Assembly (NCBI GenBank): GCA_963764305.1
Contig: CAVXSD010000007.1
Location: 744,001-808,000 of the forward strand
Direction: 5' to 3'
From: Bog-473 sp963764305
GTDB taxonomy: Bacteria > Actinomycetota > Acidimicrobiia > Acidimicrobiales > RAAP-2
DNA length: 64,000 bases
Shown here: positions 35,459 to 43,855 of the stretch, one piece after another
Layout: every line of letters begins with the position of its first letter
Numbering within the stretch: the stretch's first letter is position 1
Translations under genes and position numbers: made by a program
The notes under the pieces: model-generated
The model's database searches: none
The model's input: only the letters and a program-made list of their open reading frames with translations
Told to the model about the DNA's origin: nothing

Positions 35459-36499
35459 ATGAAGGCGCTCGTGTACGAGGGACCCGGCCGCAAGAGCTGG
35501 AGCGAGGTAGCAGACCCTACGATCGAACACGATGGGGACGTCATCGTGCGAGTTGATGCCACGACGATCTGCGGAACGGACCTGCACATCTTGAAAGGCG
35601 ACGTCCCCGAAACGACCCCGGGGCGAGTGCTCGGACACGAGGCCGTCGGCACCATTGTCGAAGTGGGACCTGGCGTGAAGACGCGTGAGGTCGGTCAGCA
35701 TGTGCTGGTCTCTTGCATCTCCGCCTGCGGCCTTTGCCGGTTCTGCCGGGAGGGCCACTACGGACAGTGCCTAGGGGGCGGCGGGTGGATCCTCGGCCAT
35801 CTCATCGACGGGACGCAGGCGGAGCTGGTGCGGGTGCCATTCGCGGACACGTCGACCTACCTCGTCCCCGCTGGGGTGGCGGACGAGGACGTGCTGATGC
35901 TGGCTGACATCCTCCCGACGTCCTACGAGGTCGGGGTGCTCAACGGTCGGGTCCGGCCCGGTGACACCGTGGCCATCGTCGGCGCTGGACCGATCGGGCT
36001 CGCCGCCATCTTGGGCGCGCACCTGTTCTCGCCGAGCCACGTCGTGGCCATCGACCTCGCCGACGCCCGACTGGACGCGGCCAAGCGCTTTGGAGCCGAT
36101 GTGACCGTCAACAACGGGTTGGACGACGCCGTGGCGGTCGTACGGGGGCTGACGGAGGGTCTCGGCGCCGACGTGGCCATCGAGGCGGTGGGCGTGCCCG
36201 AGAGCTTTGAGTTGTGCACCGAGCTCGTTCGACCGGGCGGCCATGTGGCCAACATCGGCGTGCACGGCAAGCCGGCGACGCTGCATCTCGAATCCCTATG
36301 GATCCGTGACGTCACGGTGACCACCGGTCTCGTCGATACCTCTTCGACACCGACTCTTCTCCGGCTCCTGAGTTCTGGGCAGTTGGACGGCGGTCAATTC
36401 GTCACCCACCATTTCGAGTTGGACCAGATGCTCGCGGCGTACGACGCCTTCGGCAACGCTTCGGAAACGGGAGCTCTGAAGGCCGTGATCAGTAGGTAG
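35459..36499 (+). CDS. Zinc-dependent medium-chain alcohol dehydrogenase
   Basis: This 346-residue enzyme has catalytic zinc ligands in TICGTDLHIL and LGHEAVG. The four structural cysteines are in CGLCRFCREGHYGQC, and the Rossmann turn is GAGPIGL near residue 175. The pattern is close to NADP-type secondary alcohol or threonine-type dehydrogenases, so the physiological substrate is open. GGAGG lies 8 bases before the ATG at 35459. In this cluster it would recycle reducing power by forming or using alcohols at low oxygen. Confidence 0.87.
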   Translation: MKALVYEGPGRKSWSEVADPTIEHDGDVIVRVDATTICGTDLHILKGDVPETTPGRVLGHEAVGTIVEVGPGVKTREVGQHVLVSCISACGLCRFCREGHYGQCLGGGGWILGHLIDGTQAELVRVPFADTSTYLVPAGVADEDVLMLADILPTSYEVGVLNGRVRPGDTVAIVGAGPIGLAAILGAHLFSPSHVVAIDLADARLDAAKRFGADVTVNNGLDDAVAVVRGLTEGLGADVAIEAVGVPESFELCTELVRPGGHVANIGVHGKPATLHLESLWIRDVTVTTGLVDTSSTPTLLRLLSSGQLDGGQFVTHHFELDQMLAAYDAFGNASETGALKAVISR

Positions 36500-36559
36500 C
36501 GCGCTTTCGAGGCGAGCACCTCATAGCGGGGGTCGCCGGCGGCAAGCTGGCAGTGGTCC

Positions 36560-37654
36560 TCACAGGAGGAGCGAGCGCACTTCCGATGCGATCTGCAGAT
36601 CCTCTCTCGCTTGGACCACGAAGATCCTCACGCGAGAACGTGCGCCCGTGATCTCTGCGTCCGGCGAGGCCGAACTATTCGCCTCGTGGTCGCACGACAG
36701 ACCGAGAAAGCCCATCGTCGACAGTGCCTCAGCCCGCAGGTCTGCCGCGTTCTCTCCGACTCCCCCGGTAAAGGTCACGGCGTCGAGGCCGCCCAGGGCG
36801 CTCGCCATCGCGGCGATGCCGGCCCGGAGCCGGTGTACGTACACTTTGATGGCAAGCCTGGCCGCAGCCTCACCCTCGGTCGCCATCGCTTCGATCTCGG
36901 CCATGTCCGACGAGCCGGTCAGGGCATAGACACCCGATTCGTGCTCCAGCGCGCGGGAGATCTCGGCAACGGTGATTCCCTGCTCCTGGGCAAGCCAGAG
37001 GATCAGGCCGGGGTCGACCGTGCCCGAGCGGGTGGCCATGACGAGCCCCTCCAGCGGGGTGAAACCCATCGTCGTATCGACCGAACGGCCCTCGAGAACG
37101 GCTGCCAGGGAGGCCCCTGCGCCCAGGTGGCAGGTGACCACCCGGACACCCGTGCCGGAGTGCCCCATGAGCTCGATCGTGCGTCGCCACGCGTAGCCGT
37201 GGCTCAGGCCGTGGAAGCCAAATCGCCGCACGCCCCACTGCGCCCGCCATTCGAGTGGCACTGCATAGGTGGCAGCCTCTTCGGGGAGGCCAGCGTGAAA
37301 GGCAGTATCGAAGCACCCCACCGCCGGCACGTCGCCCAAGAACTCGCCGACGATATCGGCGGCCCGGAGGCAGGCCGTCTGGTGGAGGGGTGCCAGGGAA
37401 ACGAGACCGCGCAGAGCTTCGGTGGTGGTGGCGTCGAGCCGAGCCGGACCGACGAAATGAGACCCACCGTGGACGAAACGGTGGCCGACCGCAGCAATCG
37501 GTCCGCTGCGCTCGGCGAGGAATCGTCCGAGCCCGGCCGGTTCGAACTCGCCTCGAACGGCTGGCAAGTTCTCCGCTTCCAACAGGTCGTTCTCGGCGTC
37601 GAGGACACGCAACTTGAGGCTGGAGGAACCTGCGTTCACGACCAGCAGGTTCAT
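36560..37654 (-). CDS. ackA: Acetate kinase
   Basis: This 364-residue enzyme makes ATP and acetate from acetyl-phosphate and ADP. Motifs include NAGSSSLK at the start, GHRFVHGG, FDTAFH, GFHGLSHGY, HLGAGASLAAV, the long DTTMGFTPLEGLVMATRSG and FTGGVGENA. It begins 5 bp after the phosphoketolase stop, so the two work in sequence: phosphoketolase supplies acetyl-phosphate and this enzyme turns it into ATP. A slightly longer start at 37672 would overlap the upstream gene. Confidence 0.93.
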   Translation of the reverse strand: MNLLVVNAGSSSLKLRVLDAENDLLEAENLPAVRGEFEPAGLGRFLAERSGPIAAVGHRFVHGGSHFVGPARLDATTTEALRGLVSLAPLHQTACLRAADIVGEFLGDVPAVGCFDTAFHAGLPEEAATYAVPLEWRAQWGVRRFGFHGLSHGYAWRRTIELMGHSGTGVRVVTCHLGAGASLAAVLEGRSVDTTMGFTPLEGLVMATRSGTVDPGLILWLAQEQGITVAEISRALEHESGVYALTGSSDMAEIEAMATEGEAAARLAIKVYVHRLRAGIAAMASALGGLDAVTFTGGVGENAADLRAEALSTMGFLGLSCDHEANSSASPDAEITGARSRVRIFVVQAREDLQIASEVRSLLL

Positions 37655-37659
37655 GGTGC

Positions 37660-40071
37660 CTAATCGCTCCATGCCCAGTCGGTGATCTCGGGGGGGTCCT
37701 CCCCGTGCGTGCGGGTATAGGCACGGGCTCTGAGTCGCGCGTCCTGCATCTCCTGACGAAGGCCAGCGGCCCGCTCCCCGAGGCCGGGAACACGGTCGAT
37801 GACGTCCACCACCAAGTGAAAGCGGTCGAGGTCGTTGAGCATCACCATGTCGAAGGGGGTGGTGGTGGTGCCTTCCTCCCGATAGCCCCGTACGTGCAGG
37901 TTGTCATGGTTGGTGCGACGATAGGTGAGGCGGTGGATCAGCCATGGATAGCCGTGGTAGGCGAAGATCACGGGGCGGTCGCTCGTGAAGATCTCATCGA
38001 ACTCACGGTCGGAGAGGCCGTGCGGGTGCTCAGACTGGTCGCAGAGGCGCATGAGGTCGACGACGTTGACGACCCTCACCTGGAGCGACGGGAGATGCCG
38101 CCGCAGCAGGTGGGCCGCGGCGAGCGTTTCGAGTGTCGGAACATCCCCGGCGCAGGCCAAGACGACGTCGGGAAGGACCTCGGCATCGTTGCTCGCCCAC
38201 TCGAAGATGCCAAGACCCCGGGTGCAGTGAGCCACTGCGTCCTCCATCGAAAGGTACGTCAGGGCCGGCTGCTTGCCGACGACGATCAGATTGACGTAGT
38301 CGCGGCTTCTCAGGCAGTGGTTGACGACCGAGAGCAAGGTGTTGGCGTCGGGGGGGAGGTAGATGCGCACCCGATCCGAATTCTTGTTGACGAGATGGTC
38401 GATGAAACCGGTGTCTTGGTGTGAGAAGCCGTTGTGATCCTGGCGCCACACATGGCTGGTGAGGAGGTAGTTCAGCGAAGCAATCGGCCGTCGCCAGGGG
38501 ATGCCCTGGCAGGTCTTGAGCCACTTGGCGTGTTGGTTCAACATGGAGTCGACGATCGGGACGAATGCCTCGTAGCAGTTGAAGAGACCGTGACGGCCTG
38601 TGAGGAGGTAGCCCTCCAGCCAACCCTCGCAGAGGTGCTCGCTCAAGACCTCCATGACCCGTCCCTGGGGAGCAAGATGTTCGTCGGTCGGGTGGATGTC
38701 GGCCTCCCAGACGCGTTCCGTGGCTTCGAACACGGCTCCGAGCCGGTTCGAGAGGGTTTCGTCGGGTCCAACGAGGCGGAACGTGGTGGGATTCGCCTTG
38801 ATGACGTCACGGAGCAGTTCACCGAGCACCCTCGTCGGTTCCACCCAGGCCGTGCCCGGTCGCTCGACAGGCACCGCATAGTCGGTGAAGTCCGGCACGG
38901 CGAGGTCCTTGAGGAGGAGCCCGCCGTTGGCGTGGGGGTTCGCACCCATACGGCGCGTCCCCGACGGGGCGAGCGACGCCAGTTCGGGCCGGAGGCGCCC
39001 GGTCTCGTCGAAGAGCTCCTCTGGCCGGTAGCTGCGCAGCCAGTCCTCGAGGATGGCCAGATGCTCGGGGTTCGTGCGGATATCGCCGACGGGCACCTGG
39101 TGGGACCGGAACGTGCCCTCGACCGGCAGGCCGTCCACCGTTTTGGGCCCCGTCCAGCCCTTCGGCGTACGCATGACGATCATGGGCCAGGCAGGACGAT
39201 CACTCGCACCGTGGCGACGGGCCGTGGTCTGGATATCGGCGATCTCATCGAGCGCTCGGTCGAGCGCGGCAGCCAGCTGCTCGTGCACATCGAGGGGTTC
39301 GTCACCGGCGACGAAGATCGGGCGGTGGCCGTAGCCCTCGAGCAGCCAGCGCAACTCGTCGTCGCCGATCCGAGCGAGGACCGTCGGGTTGGCGATCTTG
39401 TAGCCGTTGAGATGGAGGATGGGCAGCACTGCGCCGTCCCCGACGGGATCGAGGAACTTGTTCGAGTGCCACGACGCCGCGAGCGGCGCCGTCTCGGCCT
39501 CCCCGTCTCCGATCACGCAGGCGACGACGAGATCGGGATTGTCCAAGGCCGCGCCATAGGCGTGCACGAGCGAGTACCCGAGTTCTCCGCCCTCGTTGAT
39601 CGAACCCGGGGTCCCGGGCGACACATGGCTGGGAATCCCGCCGGGGAAGGAGAATTGGCGGAAGAGCTTTCGCAGCCCTTCCTCGTCCTGCGTGATGTGG
39701 GGGTAGCACTCGCTGTAGGTGCCCTCGAGGTACGAGTTGGCGACGATGCCGGGCCCCCCGTGCCCAGGCCCGATGACGTAGATCATGTCGAGGTCTCGGG
39801 TGACGATGACCCGGTTGAGATGGGCATAGATGATGTTGAGGCCCGGGGTCGTGCCGAAATGGCCCATCAAGCGCGGCTTGACTTGCTCGGCTCGGAGCGG
39901 TTCGCGCAACAGCGGGTTGTCGAGGAGGTAGATCTGACCGACCGAGCAGTAATTGGCGGCCCGCCAGTAGGCGTCGATAGCGCGAAGATCCGCGGCTCCC
40001 ACTGCCTCAGTCTCGTCACCACGAGGTGCGAGCGTCGAGGGGCCGCCACTACGTGCGGCTTTGGATGTCAT
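37660..40071 (-). CDS. xfp: Xylulose-5-phosphate/fructose-6-phosphate phosphoketolase
   Basis: This 803-residue thiamine-diphosphate enzyme cleaves xylulose-5-P or fructose-6-P with phosphate to acetyl-phosphate plus glyceraldehyde-3-P or erythrose-4-P. It shows VIGPGHGGPG, GDGEAETAPLAASWHSNKF (the ThDP/Mg site), HLNGYKI and MRTPKGWTGPK, and is full length. Its ATG overlaps the CBS gene stop (ATGA), and acetate kinase follows at once, giving a CBS-Xfp-AckA operon. The pathway yields ATP without oxygen, fitting the DevR-like setting. Confidence 0.95.
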   Translation of the reverse strand: MTSKAARSGGPSTLAPRGDETEAVGAADLRAIDAYWRAANYCSVGQIYLLDNPLLREPLRAEQVKPRLMGHFGTTPGLNIIYAHLNRVIVTRDLDMIYVIGPGHGGPGIVANSYLEGTYSECYPHITQDEEGLRKLFRQFSFPGGIPSHVSPGTPGSINEGGELGYSLVHAYGAALDNPDLVVACVIGDGEAETAPLAASWHSNKFLDPVGDGAVLPILHLNGYKIANPTVLARIGDDELRWLLEGYGHRPIFVAGDEPLDVHEQLAAALDRALDEIADIQTTARRHGASDRPAWPMIVMRTPKGWTGPKTVDGLPVEGTFRSHQVPVGDIRTNPEHLAILEDWLRSYRPEELFDETGRLRPELASLAPSGTRRMGANPHANGGLLLKDLAVPDFTDYAVPVERPGTAWVEPTRVLGELLRDVIKANPTTFRLVGPDETLSNRLGAVFEATERVWEADIHPTDEHLAPQGRVMEVLSEHLCEGWLEGYLLTGRHGLFNCYEAFVPIVDSMLNQHAKWLKTCQGIPWRRPIASLNYLLTSHVWRQDHNGFSHQDTGFIDHLVNKNSDRVRIYLPPDANTLLSVVNHCLRSRDYVNLIVVGKQPALTYLSMEDAVAHCTRGLGIFEWASNDAEVLPDVVLACAGDVPTLETLAAAHLLRRHLPSLQVRVVNVVDLMRLCDQSEHPHGLSDREFDEIFTSDRPVIFAYHGYPWLIHRLTYRRTNHDNLHVRGYREEGTTTTPFDMVMLNDLDRFHLVVDVIDRVPGLGERAAGLRQEMQDARLRARAYTRTHGEDPPEITDWAWSD

Positions 40072-40490
40072 CGGGACCTCGGGAGGACGGAATCCGCGAC
40101 CGGGGTGGCCACGGCGGCCAGCTCGCCCACCAGCCAGACGAGTAGGTCGTCGACGGTGACGATCCCAGCGATGTCGGAGTCTTCGAGCACGGGAAGCCGG
40201 CGCACGCCGGCTCGGCGCAGGACCCCCAACGCATCGAGGAGGTCGTCGGAACCCTGAATCGTGACGGGCGTTCCGGTCATGACCTCTTCGACGAGCTCAT
40301 CTGGTGCGAGTCCCCGACCGGCTCCTCGCACCGCGAGGTCCCGGTCCGTCACGATGCCGACGAGCTCGTCCCCGCTGAGCACCAGAAGCGCGCCGACCCC
40401 ATGCTCCTGCATGAGCCCCGCCGCCTCTTTGAGCGTGCACTGCCGCGGCACCGTGACCGGTGCCTTACGAAGACACTCCCTTACCAACAT
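40068..40490 (-). CDS. CBS-pair protein, coupled to phosphoketolase
   Basis: This 140-residue protein consists of two CBS domains (VGALLVLSGDELVGIVTDRD, then RRLPVLEDSDIAGIVTVDDL). Stand-alone CBS pairs bind AMP, ATP or similar ligands and adjust partner enzymes. Here the stop overlaps the phosphoketolase start, so phosphoketolase or the operon's flux is the likely target. GAGGAGGTG sits 7 bases before the ATG at 40490. CBS-pair genes are also members of the mycobacterial DosR regulon. Confidence 0.85.
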   Translation of the reverse strand: MLVRECLRKAPVTVPRQCTLKEAAGLMQEHGVGALLVLSGDELVGIVTDRDLAVRGAGRGLAPDELVEEVMTGTPVTIQGSDDLLDALGVLRRAGVRRLPVLEDSDIAGIVTVDDLLVWLVGELAAVATPVADSVLPRSR

Positions 40491-40535
40491 GACCACACCT
40501 CCTCGTTCGAAACCTCCGTGCCCCGTTCGTAGCTG

Positions 40536-41189
40536 TCAGACAACGTCGATCGCCACCTGCGCGGCAATACCCTCGAGCAGACGGCGACGCTCGAGTAGTG
40601 ATCTGCGGAAGGCCGCGTTGTCGGTGTCCGCAATTTCCGAGCTGAGATCACCCAGCACCGAATGCAGGACGGAGGCCAGCTCCTCGGCGGCGTGCTGGCC
40701 GAGATGCAGGTTCCTCGCTAGCTCCCCCGATTGCTCAGGCGGCTCCGCAGCCAGCTCTCTCTGTTCACCGCGGAGGTCGGGTTCGACTGCGCGCCCTGTC
40801 ACCTTGAACGGGATGATTTCGAACACGCGGACTCCCGGTACGGTCACGATGGGGGTCGGCAGGTTGACGCCCAGCCGGGCGACCTCGTCATAGGGGACTT
40901 CGCGGGCGACACCCTCGATCACGACACTCCAACCGGAGCGCCGAGACGCCGCAGCTTGGTCGGTCTCGAAGGTCACGGCCGCTCCATTCAGGTGGAAGGC
41001 GGCCCAGCCCGTTCCGAGCCGGATCATGATCCCGCCCTCAACCACTGTGAAATTCACCGGTATGACATAGGGCGATCGGGCCCCGTTAATCGCGATTCGT
41101 CCCACGCCCGACGATGCACCCGAACGCGTCAGGCGGCGCCGGCATGCGTCTTCGCCGAGCACAACCGAGCCTCGTGGGTCGAGCCTCAC
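40536..41189 (-). CDS. PNPOx-like split-barrel protein
   Basis: This is a 217-residue protein. Residues 20-140 form a PNPOx-like barrel (GVGRIAINGARSPYVIPVNF, TGWAAFHLNGAAVTFE, RSGWSVVIEGVAREV). A charged helical tail follows, without the HTH of its two relatives in this cluster. It probably binds a flavin or F420 and acts in redox chemistry or sensing. It is upstream of CBS-Xfp-AckA with a 45-bp gap, in the same presumed operon. The GTG start overlaps the stop of a short upstream frame (GTGA). Confidence 0.78.
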   Translation of the reverse strand: MRLDPRGSVVLGEDACRRRLTRSGASSGVGRIAINGARSPYVIPVNFTVVEGGIMIRLGTGWAAFHLNGAAVTFETDQAAASRRSGWSVVIEGVAREVPYDEVARLGVNLPTPIVTVPGVRVFEIIPFKVTGRAVEPDLRGEQRELAAEPPEQSGELARNLHLGQHAAEELASVLHSVLGDLSSEIADTDNAAFRRSLLERRRLLEGIAAQVAIDVV

Positions 41190-41248
41190 GGTGCCACCAC
41201 CTTGGACAGATCGCCAAAGCCCTCGGTGTTCGGGTCATTCGGTTCCAC
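41186..41248 (-). CDS. Possible 20-residue leader ORF coupled to PNPOx
   Basis: GTG at 41248, preceded by GGAGGAG at 6 bases, opens MEPNDPNTEGFGDLSKVVAP. It ends in a GTGA overlap with the PNPOx start. It could be a leader for translational coupling. The same frame extends further upstream past the DevR-like box, but there it lacks a start with a ribosome site. Confidence 0.3.
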   Translation of the reverse strand: MEPNDPNTEGFGDLSKVVAP

Positions 41249-41312
41249 TTCGATCTCCTCCGGCTCGCTCTCAGGTCTCCAGACATGGTCCTCGATTTCC
41301 AGCCTGTCCGCG

Positions 41313-41335
41313 TAGGGAAGAAGGTCCCAAGGACC
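41313..41335. promoter_or_regulatory. DevR-like box (PNPOx-CBS-Xfp-AckA operon)
   Basis: TAGGGAAGAAGGTCCCA at 41313-41329 overlaps a second palindrome, GGTCC-CAA-GGACC, at 41323-41335. It lies 124 bp upstream of the PNPOx GTG and 65 bp before the small leader ORF. Confidence 0.55.
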
Positions 41336-41436
41336 AGAGCCGGGAGTCCCGGATTTGGCTGAGATGATCCGCCTAGGCCTTGAGACCGGGCTCAATAGCC
41401 CCATCGGCTACACGTAGCCAGCCAAGATTGTAAATG

Positions 41437-41452
41437 TGACGATGGTCCCCTA
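41437..41452. promoter_or_regulatory. DevR-like box (41515 gene)
   Basis: TGACGATGGTCCCCTA closely matches the reverse complement of the box at 46966 (TAGGGACCATCGTCA), with one extra C. It lies 62 bp upstream of the ATG at 41515. Confidence 0.55.
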
Positions 41453-41514
41453 TGCGGGATCGTCCGCGGAGTCCATCCTTCGAGGAGTCCGAATACACCG
41501 ACGAGGAGAAGCAG

Positions 41515-41838
41515 ATGCCAGCACATGACCGAAACCACCAGAGCACCCGACCGGCTGACGCCCTCGATGTGATGACGCGCTTGGAGTCCATGCTGGACCA
41601 CTGGCGGGCTCATGTTGATGAATTCCTGGTGCAACTTGATCTCGCACACATGGAGATCGGGGACTCGCTGACGACTTCACTGGAATCCGCAGGAGCACTC
41701 GAGACACATCTGGAAAAGCGGGTCAACGACTTTCGTCACTTCCTGGCGCAGCAGCGAGAGGCGGCTGCGGGCATGCAGCAGGACGTCGCCCGAGCCGCGG
41801 CAGCCGCTCGAGAGCAACGCGGAGGTACGCGGAACTGA
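41515..41838 (+). CDS. Small helical protein of the DevR-like cluster, unknown function
   Basis: This 107-residue, mostly helical protein begins MPAHDRNHQSTRPADALDVM. It includes LDHWRAHVDEFLVQLDLAHM and ends with an Ala/Arg-rich coil. GAGGAGAAG gives a good ribosome site for ATG 41515. No family is recognised. The box at 41437 suggests membership in the regulon. Confidence 0.6.
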   Translation: MPAHDRNHQSTRPADALDVMTRLESMLDHWRAHVDEFLVQLDLAHMEIGDSLTTSLESAGALETHLEKRVNDFRHFLAQQREAAAGMQQDVARAAAAAREQRGGTRN

Positions 41839-41892
41839 TCGCAGATCGTCCCTGCGCACCGCCCGGAGAGGACCTGACAAAGTTCCCCCGAT

Positions 41893-41909
41893 TAGGACCT
41901 TGGTCCCTA
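41893..41909. promoter_or_regulatory. DevR-like box (XRE-PNPOx 2)
   Basis: TAGGACCTTGGTCCCTA contains the exact palindrome GGACC-TT-GGTCC. It shares AGGACCTTGGTCCCT, base for base, with the box at 45120. It ends 34 bp before the XRE-PNPOx ATG. Confidence 0.75.
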
Positions 41910-41943
41910 CTCACACTGGCTCGGCACGCCGCAGAATCGCGGC

Positions 41944-42618
41944 ATGAGTACGGAGACCCACGGCACGGCGCAAGCAGGGGATATGGCCCGAAGGGCGGCC
42001 CGGCGCCGAGCAGAGCTCGGTCTGAGCGTAGAGGAACTTGCGGGCAAGACTGGCATCGACCCTGGATACCTGAAGTATTTCGAAAGCCACGCCGACGCAC
42101 GCCTAAGTGGCGGTTCGACCCTGCTCCTGGCCCTTGCTCTCGACACCACGCCTGCGGCCCTGACGGGACAGGTCGAGTGGCAGTCGGGACGTGGTCGTGC
42201 GGGACCTCACCCACAACTCCAGTCTCTCACGCCCGACCAGTGTGAGGCGCACCTGGGTGCCGGCGGCGTCGGCCGCATCATCTTCTCGACCGACCGGGGG
42301 CCGGTCGCACTTCCCGTGAATTACGAGTACAGCGACGGCAACGTCGTGATCAGCACTGATACCGCCAAGGCCGACGCTTTGGAGTCCCAGCACACCGTGA
42401 GCTTCGAGATCGACAGAATCGACGACGTCATGAGCGAAGGTTGGAGCGTGCTCGTGACGGGGACGGCTCGTCGGGTTGACGACCCCGACGAGCTCCTTTC
42501 GCTCGCGTCGCTGGACCTCGAGAGTTGGGCCGGCGGTGCCCGTCACGCCCTGGTTGCGATCAGCCCGAGGGAGATCACAGGACGGGTGATCGTTCACCCC
42601 ATCATGTCCGTGGAGTGA
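41944..42618 (+). CDS. XRE HTH - PNPOx-like fusion protein (copy 2)
   Basis: This 224-residue paralog of the protein at 33038 has an HTH at about 15-65 (RRAELGLSVEELAGKTGIDP). Its split barrel holds GVGRIIFSTDRGPVALPVNY, SEGWSVLVTGTARRV and SPREITGRVIVHP. It likely binds a flavin-type cofactor and DNA. It converges on the histidine kinase gene, its stop lying 20 bp away. A near-perfect DevR-like palindrome precedes it; no ribosome site is evident. Confidence 0.82.
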   Translation: MSTETHGTAQAGDMARRAARRRAELGLSVEELAGKTGIDPGYLKYFESHADARLSGGSTLLLALALDTTPAALTGQVEWQSGRGRAGPHPQLQSLTPDQCEAHLGAGGVGRIIFSTDRGPVALPVNYEYSDGNVVISTDTAKADALESQHTVSFEIDRIDDVMSEGWSVLVTGTARRVDDPDELLSLASLDLESWAGGARHALVAISPREITGRVIVHPIMSVE

Positions 42619-42638
42619 TCGTCCTTGGGACTTCCACC

Positions 42639-43769
42639 TCAGACAGGCGCGGACCAGATCAGCCGGGTGCCCCCACCCTCGACGGAGAGAATCTCGAAGT
42701 TCCCGCTCAACTTCTCCGCCCGGTTGCGCAGGTTTGTCAGGCCATGACCGACGGAGCCTGCTCTGTCGACCTCGAGGCCGCTGCCGTTGTCGATGACCTC
42801 GACGAGGACAATATCGTCGTCCACACTGATCTCGACGGCAAAACGAGATGCCCTGGCGTGCTTGGCTGCGTTGGTAAGTGCCTCTCGGACGACGGCGAGG
42901 ATGTGGTCCGCGACGTGCGGTGGAACGGCGTTGTCCACCGGACCTACGAAACGCACCTCGGGACGCATCCCGAGGGTCGGCGTCAGCTCGTCTGCCAAAT
43001 TGACCACGGCGTGACGCAACCCGCTCGGCAGCGACGTTTCGCCCAGCTCGAAGATGGCGGTCCTGATGTCGGTGATCGTGGAGTCGAGGTCATCGACTGC
43101 ACGCTCCACGCGTTCGTGCACCTGCGGGAGGTCGTCGAGCCGGACCGCGCCTGCAAGGCTCATGCCGACCGCGTAAATCCGTTGGATCACGCGGTCGTGG
43201 AGATCCCGAGCAATTCGGTCCCGGTCATCGAGGACGCTGAGCGTCCGCACCTGATCGTGCAGGCGATAGTTCTGAATTGCGACCCCAGTGGCCAGGGCAA
43301 CGGCCTCGGCCAGAGCCTCGTCCTCGTCACTGAACCGATCGGCACCGATCTTGTCGGCGAGATAGAGGTTGCCGTAGACCTCGTCTCGAACCTTCAGCGG
43401 GACACCGAGAAAAGAAGTCATCTGGGGATGATTCTGAGGAAACCCGTAGCTGTCGGGGTGCTGGTTGATTCGGTCCAGACGCAACGGCACGGGATCGGTA
43501 ATCAAAAGCCCGAGGACGCCGCGACCGATCGGCCGGACGCCGATGGCGCGTTCCTGCTCCGCTTCCAGGCCCACGGTCAGGAACTGTTCGAGACCGGTGT
43601 GCCATTCGTTCAGCACGCCGAGAGCGCCGTACCGTGCGTCGACCAGCGAACAGGCTTCGGTGACCGAGGTTCTGAGCAATTTGGGCAACTCAAGGTCACT
43701 CGTAAGTACAAGGACCGCCGCCAACATTCGCCGAAGCTTCTCGGGATCGTTCACCCTGGTGTAGGGCAC
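42639..43769 (-). CDS. GAF-domain histidine kinase, DevS/DosS-like
   Basis: This is a 376-residue soluble kinase. A single GAF domain spans about 25-170 (YGALGVLNEWHTGLEQFLTV, then FLGVPLKVRDEVYGNLYLAD). A HisKA_3 phospho-acceptor helix follows with His in IARDLHDRVIQRIYAVGM, then the ATPase with REALTNAAKHA, DNGSGL and GHGLTNLRNRA. Mycobacterial DosS/DosT have two GAF domains with heme in the first. Here only one remains, resembling the second, so the signal and any heme are uncertain. It is divergent from the NarL-type regulator. GTG at 43769 starts the domain region. Confidence 0.85.
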   Translation of the reverse strand: MPYTRVNDPEKLRRMLAAVLVLTSDLELPKLLRTSVTEACSLVDARYGALGVLNEWHTGLEQFLTVGLEAEQERAIGVRPIGRGVLGLLITDPVPLRLDRINQHPDSYGFPQNHPQMTSFLGVPLKVRDEVYGNLYLADKIGADRFSDEDEALAEAVALATGVAIQNYRLHDQVRTLSVLDDRDRIARDLHDRVIQRIYAVGMSLAGAVRLDDLPQVHERVERAVDDLDSTITDIRTAIFELGETSLPSGLRHAVVNLADELTPTLGMRPEVRFVGPVDNAVPPHVADHILAVVREALTNAAKHARASRFAVEISVDDDIVLVEVIDNGSGLEVDRAGSVGHGLTNLRNRAEKLSGNFEILSVEGGGTRLIWSAPV

Positions 43770-43855
43770 GCCGCAAGCATACCGGCAAATGGCATCCAGC
43801 CGCGGCGCAGATCGGGGGGCGCCGTCCGAGCGTGTGCCGCTGGCGCAATGGACCG

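Noticed and set aside
38434..40257. 607-codon open frame on the plus strand
   Set aside because: It lies antisense to phosphoketolase and the CBS gene, without family resemblance.
43770..43855. Autoregulatory DevR-like box between kinase and regulator
   Set aside because: No GGGAC/GTCCC pair is present in this 86-bp interval.
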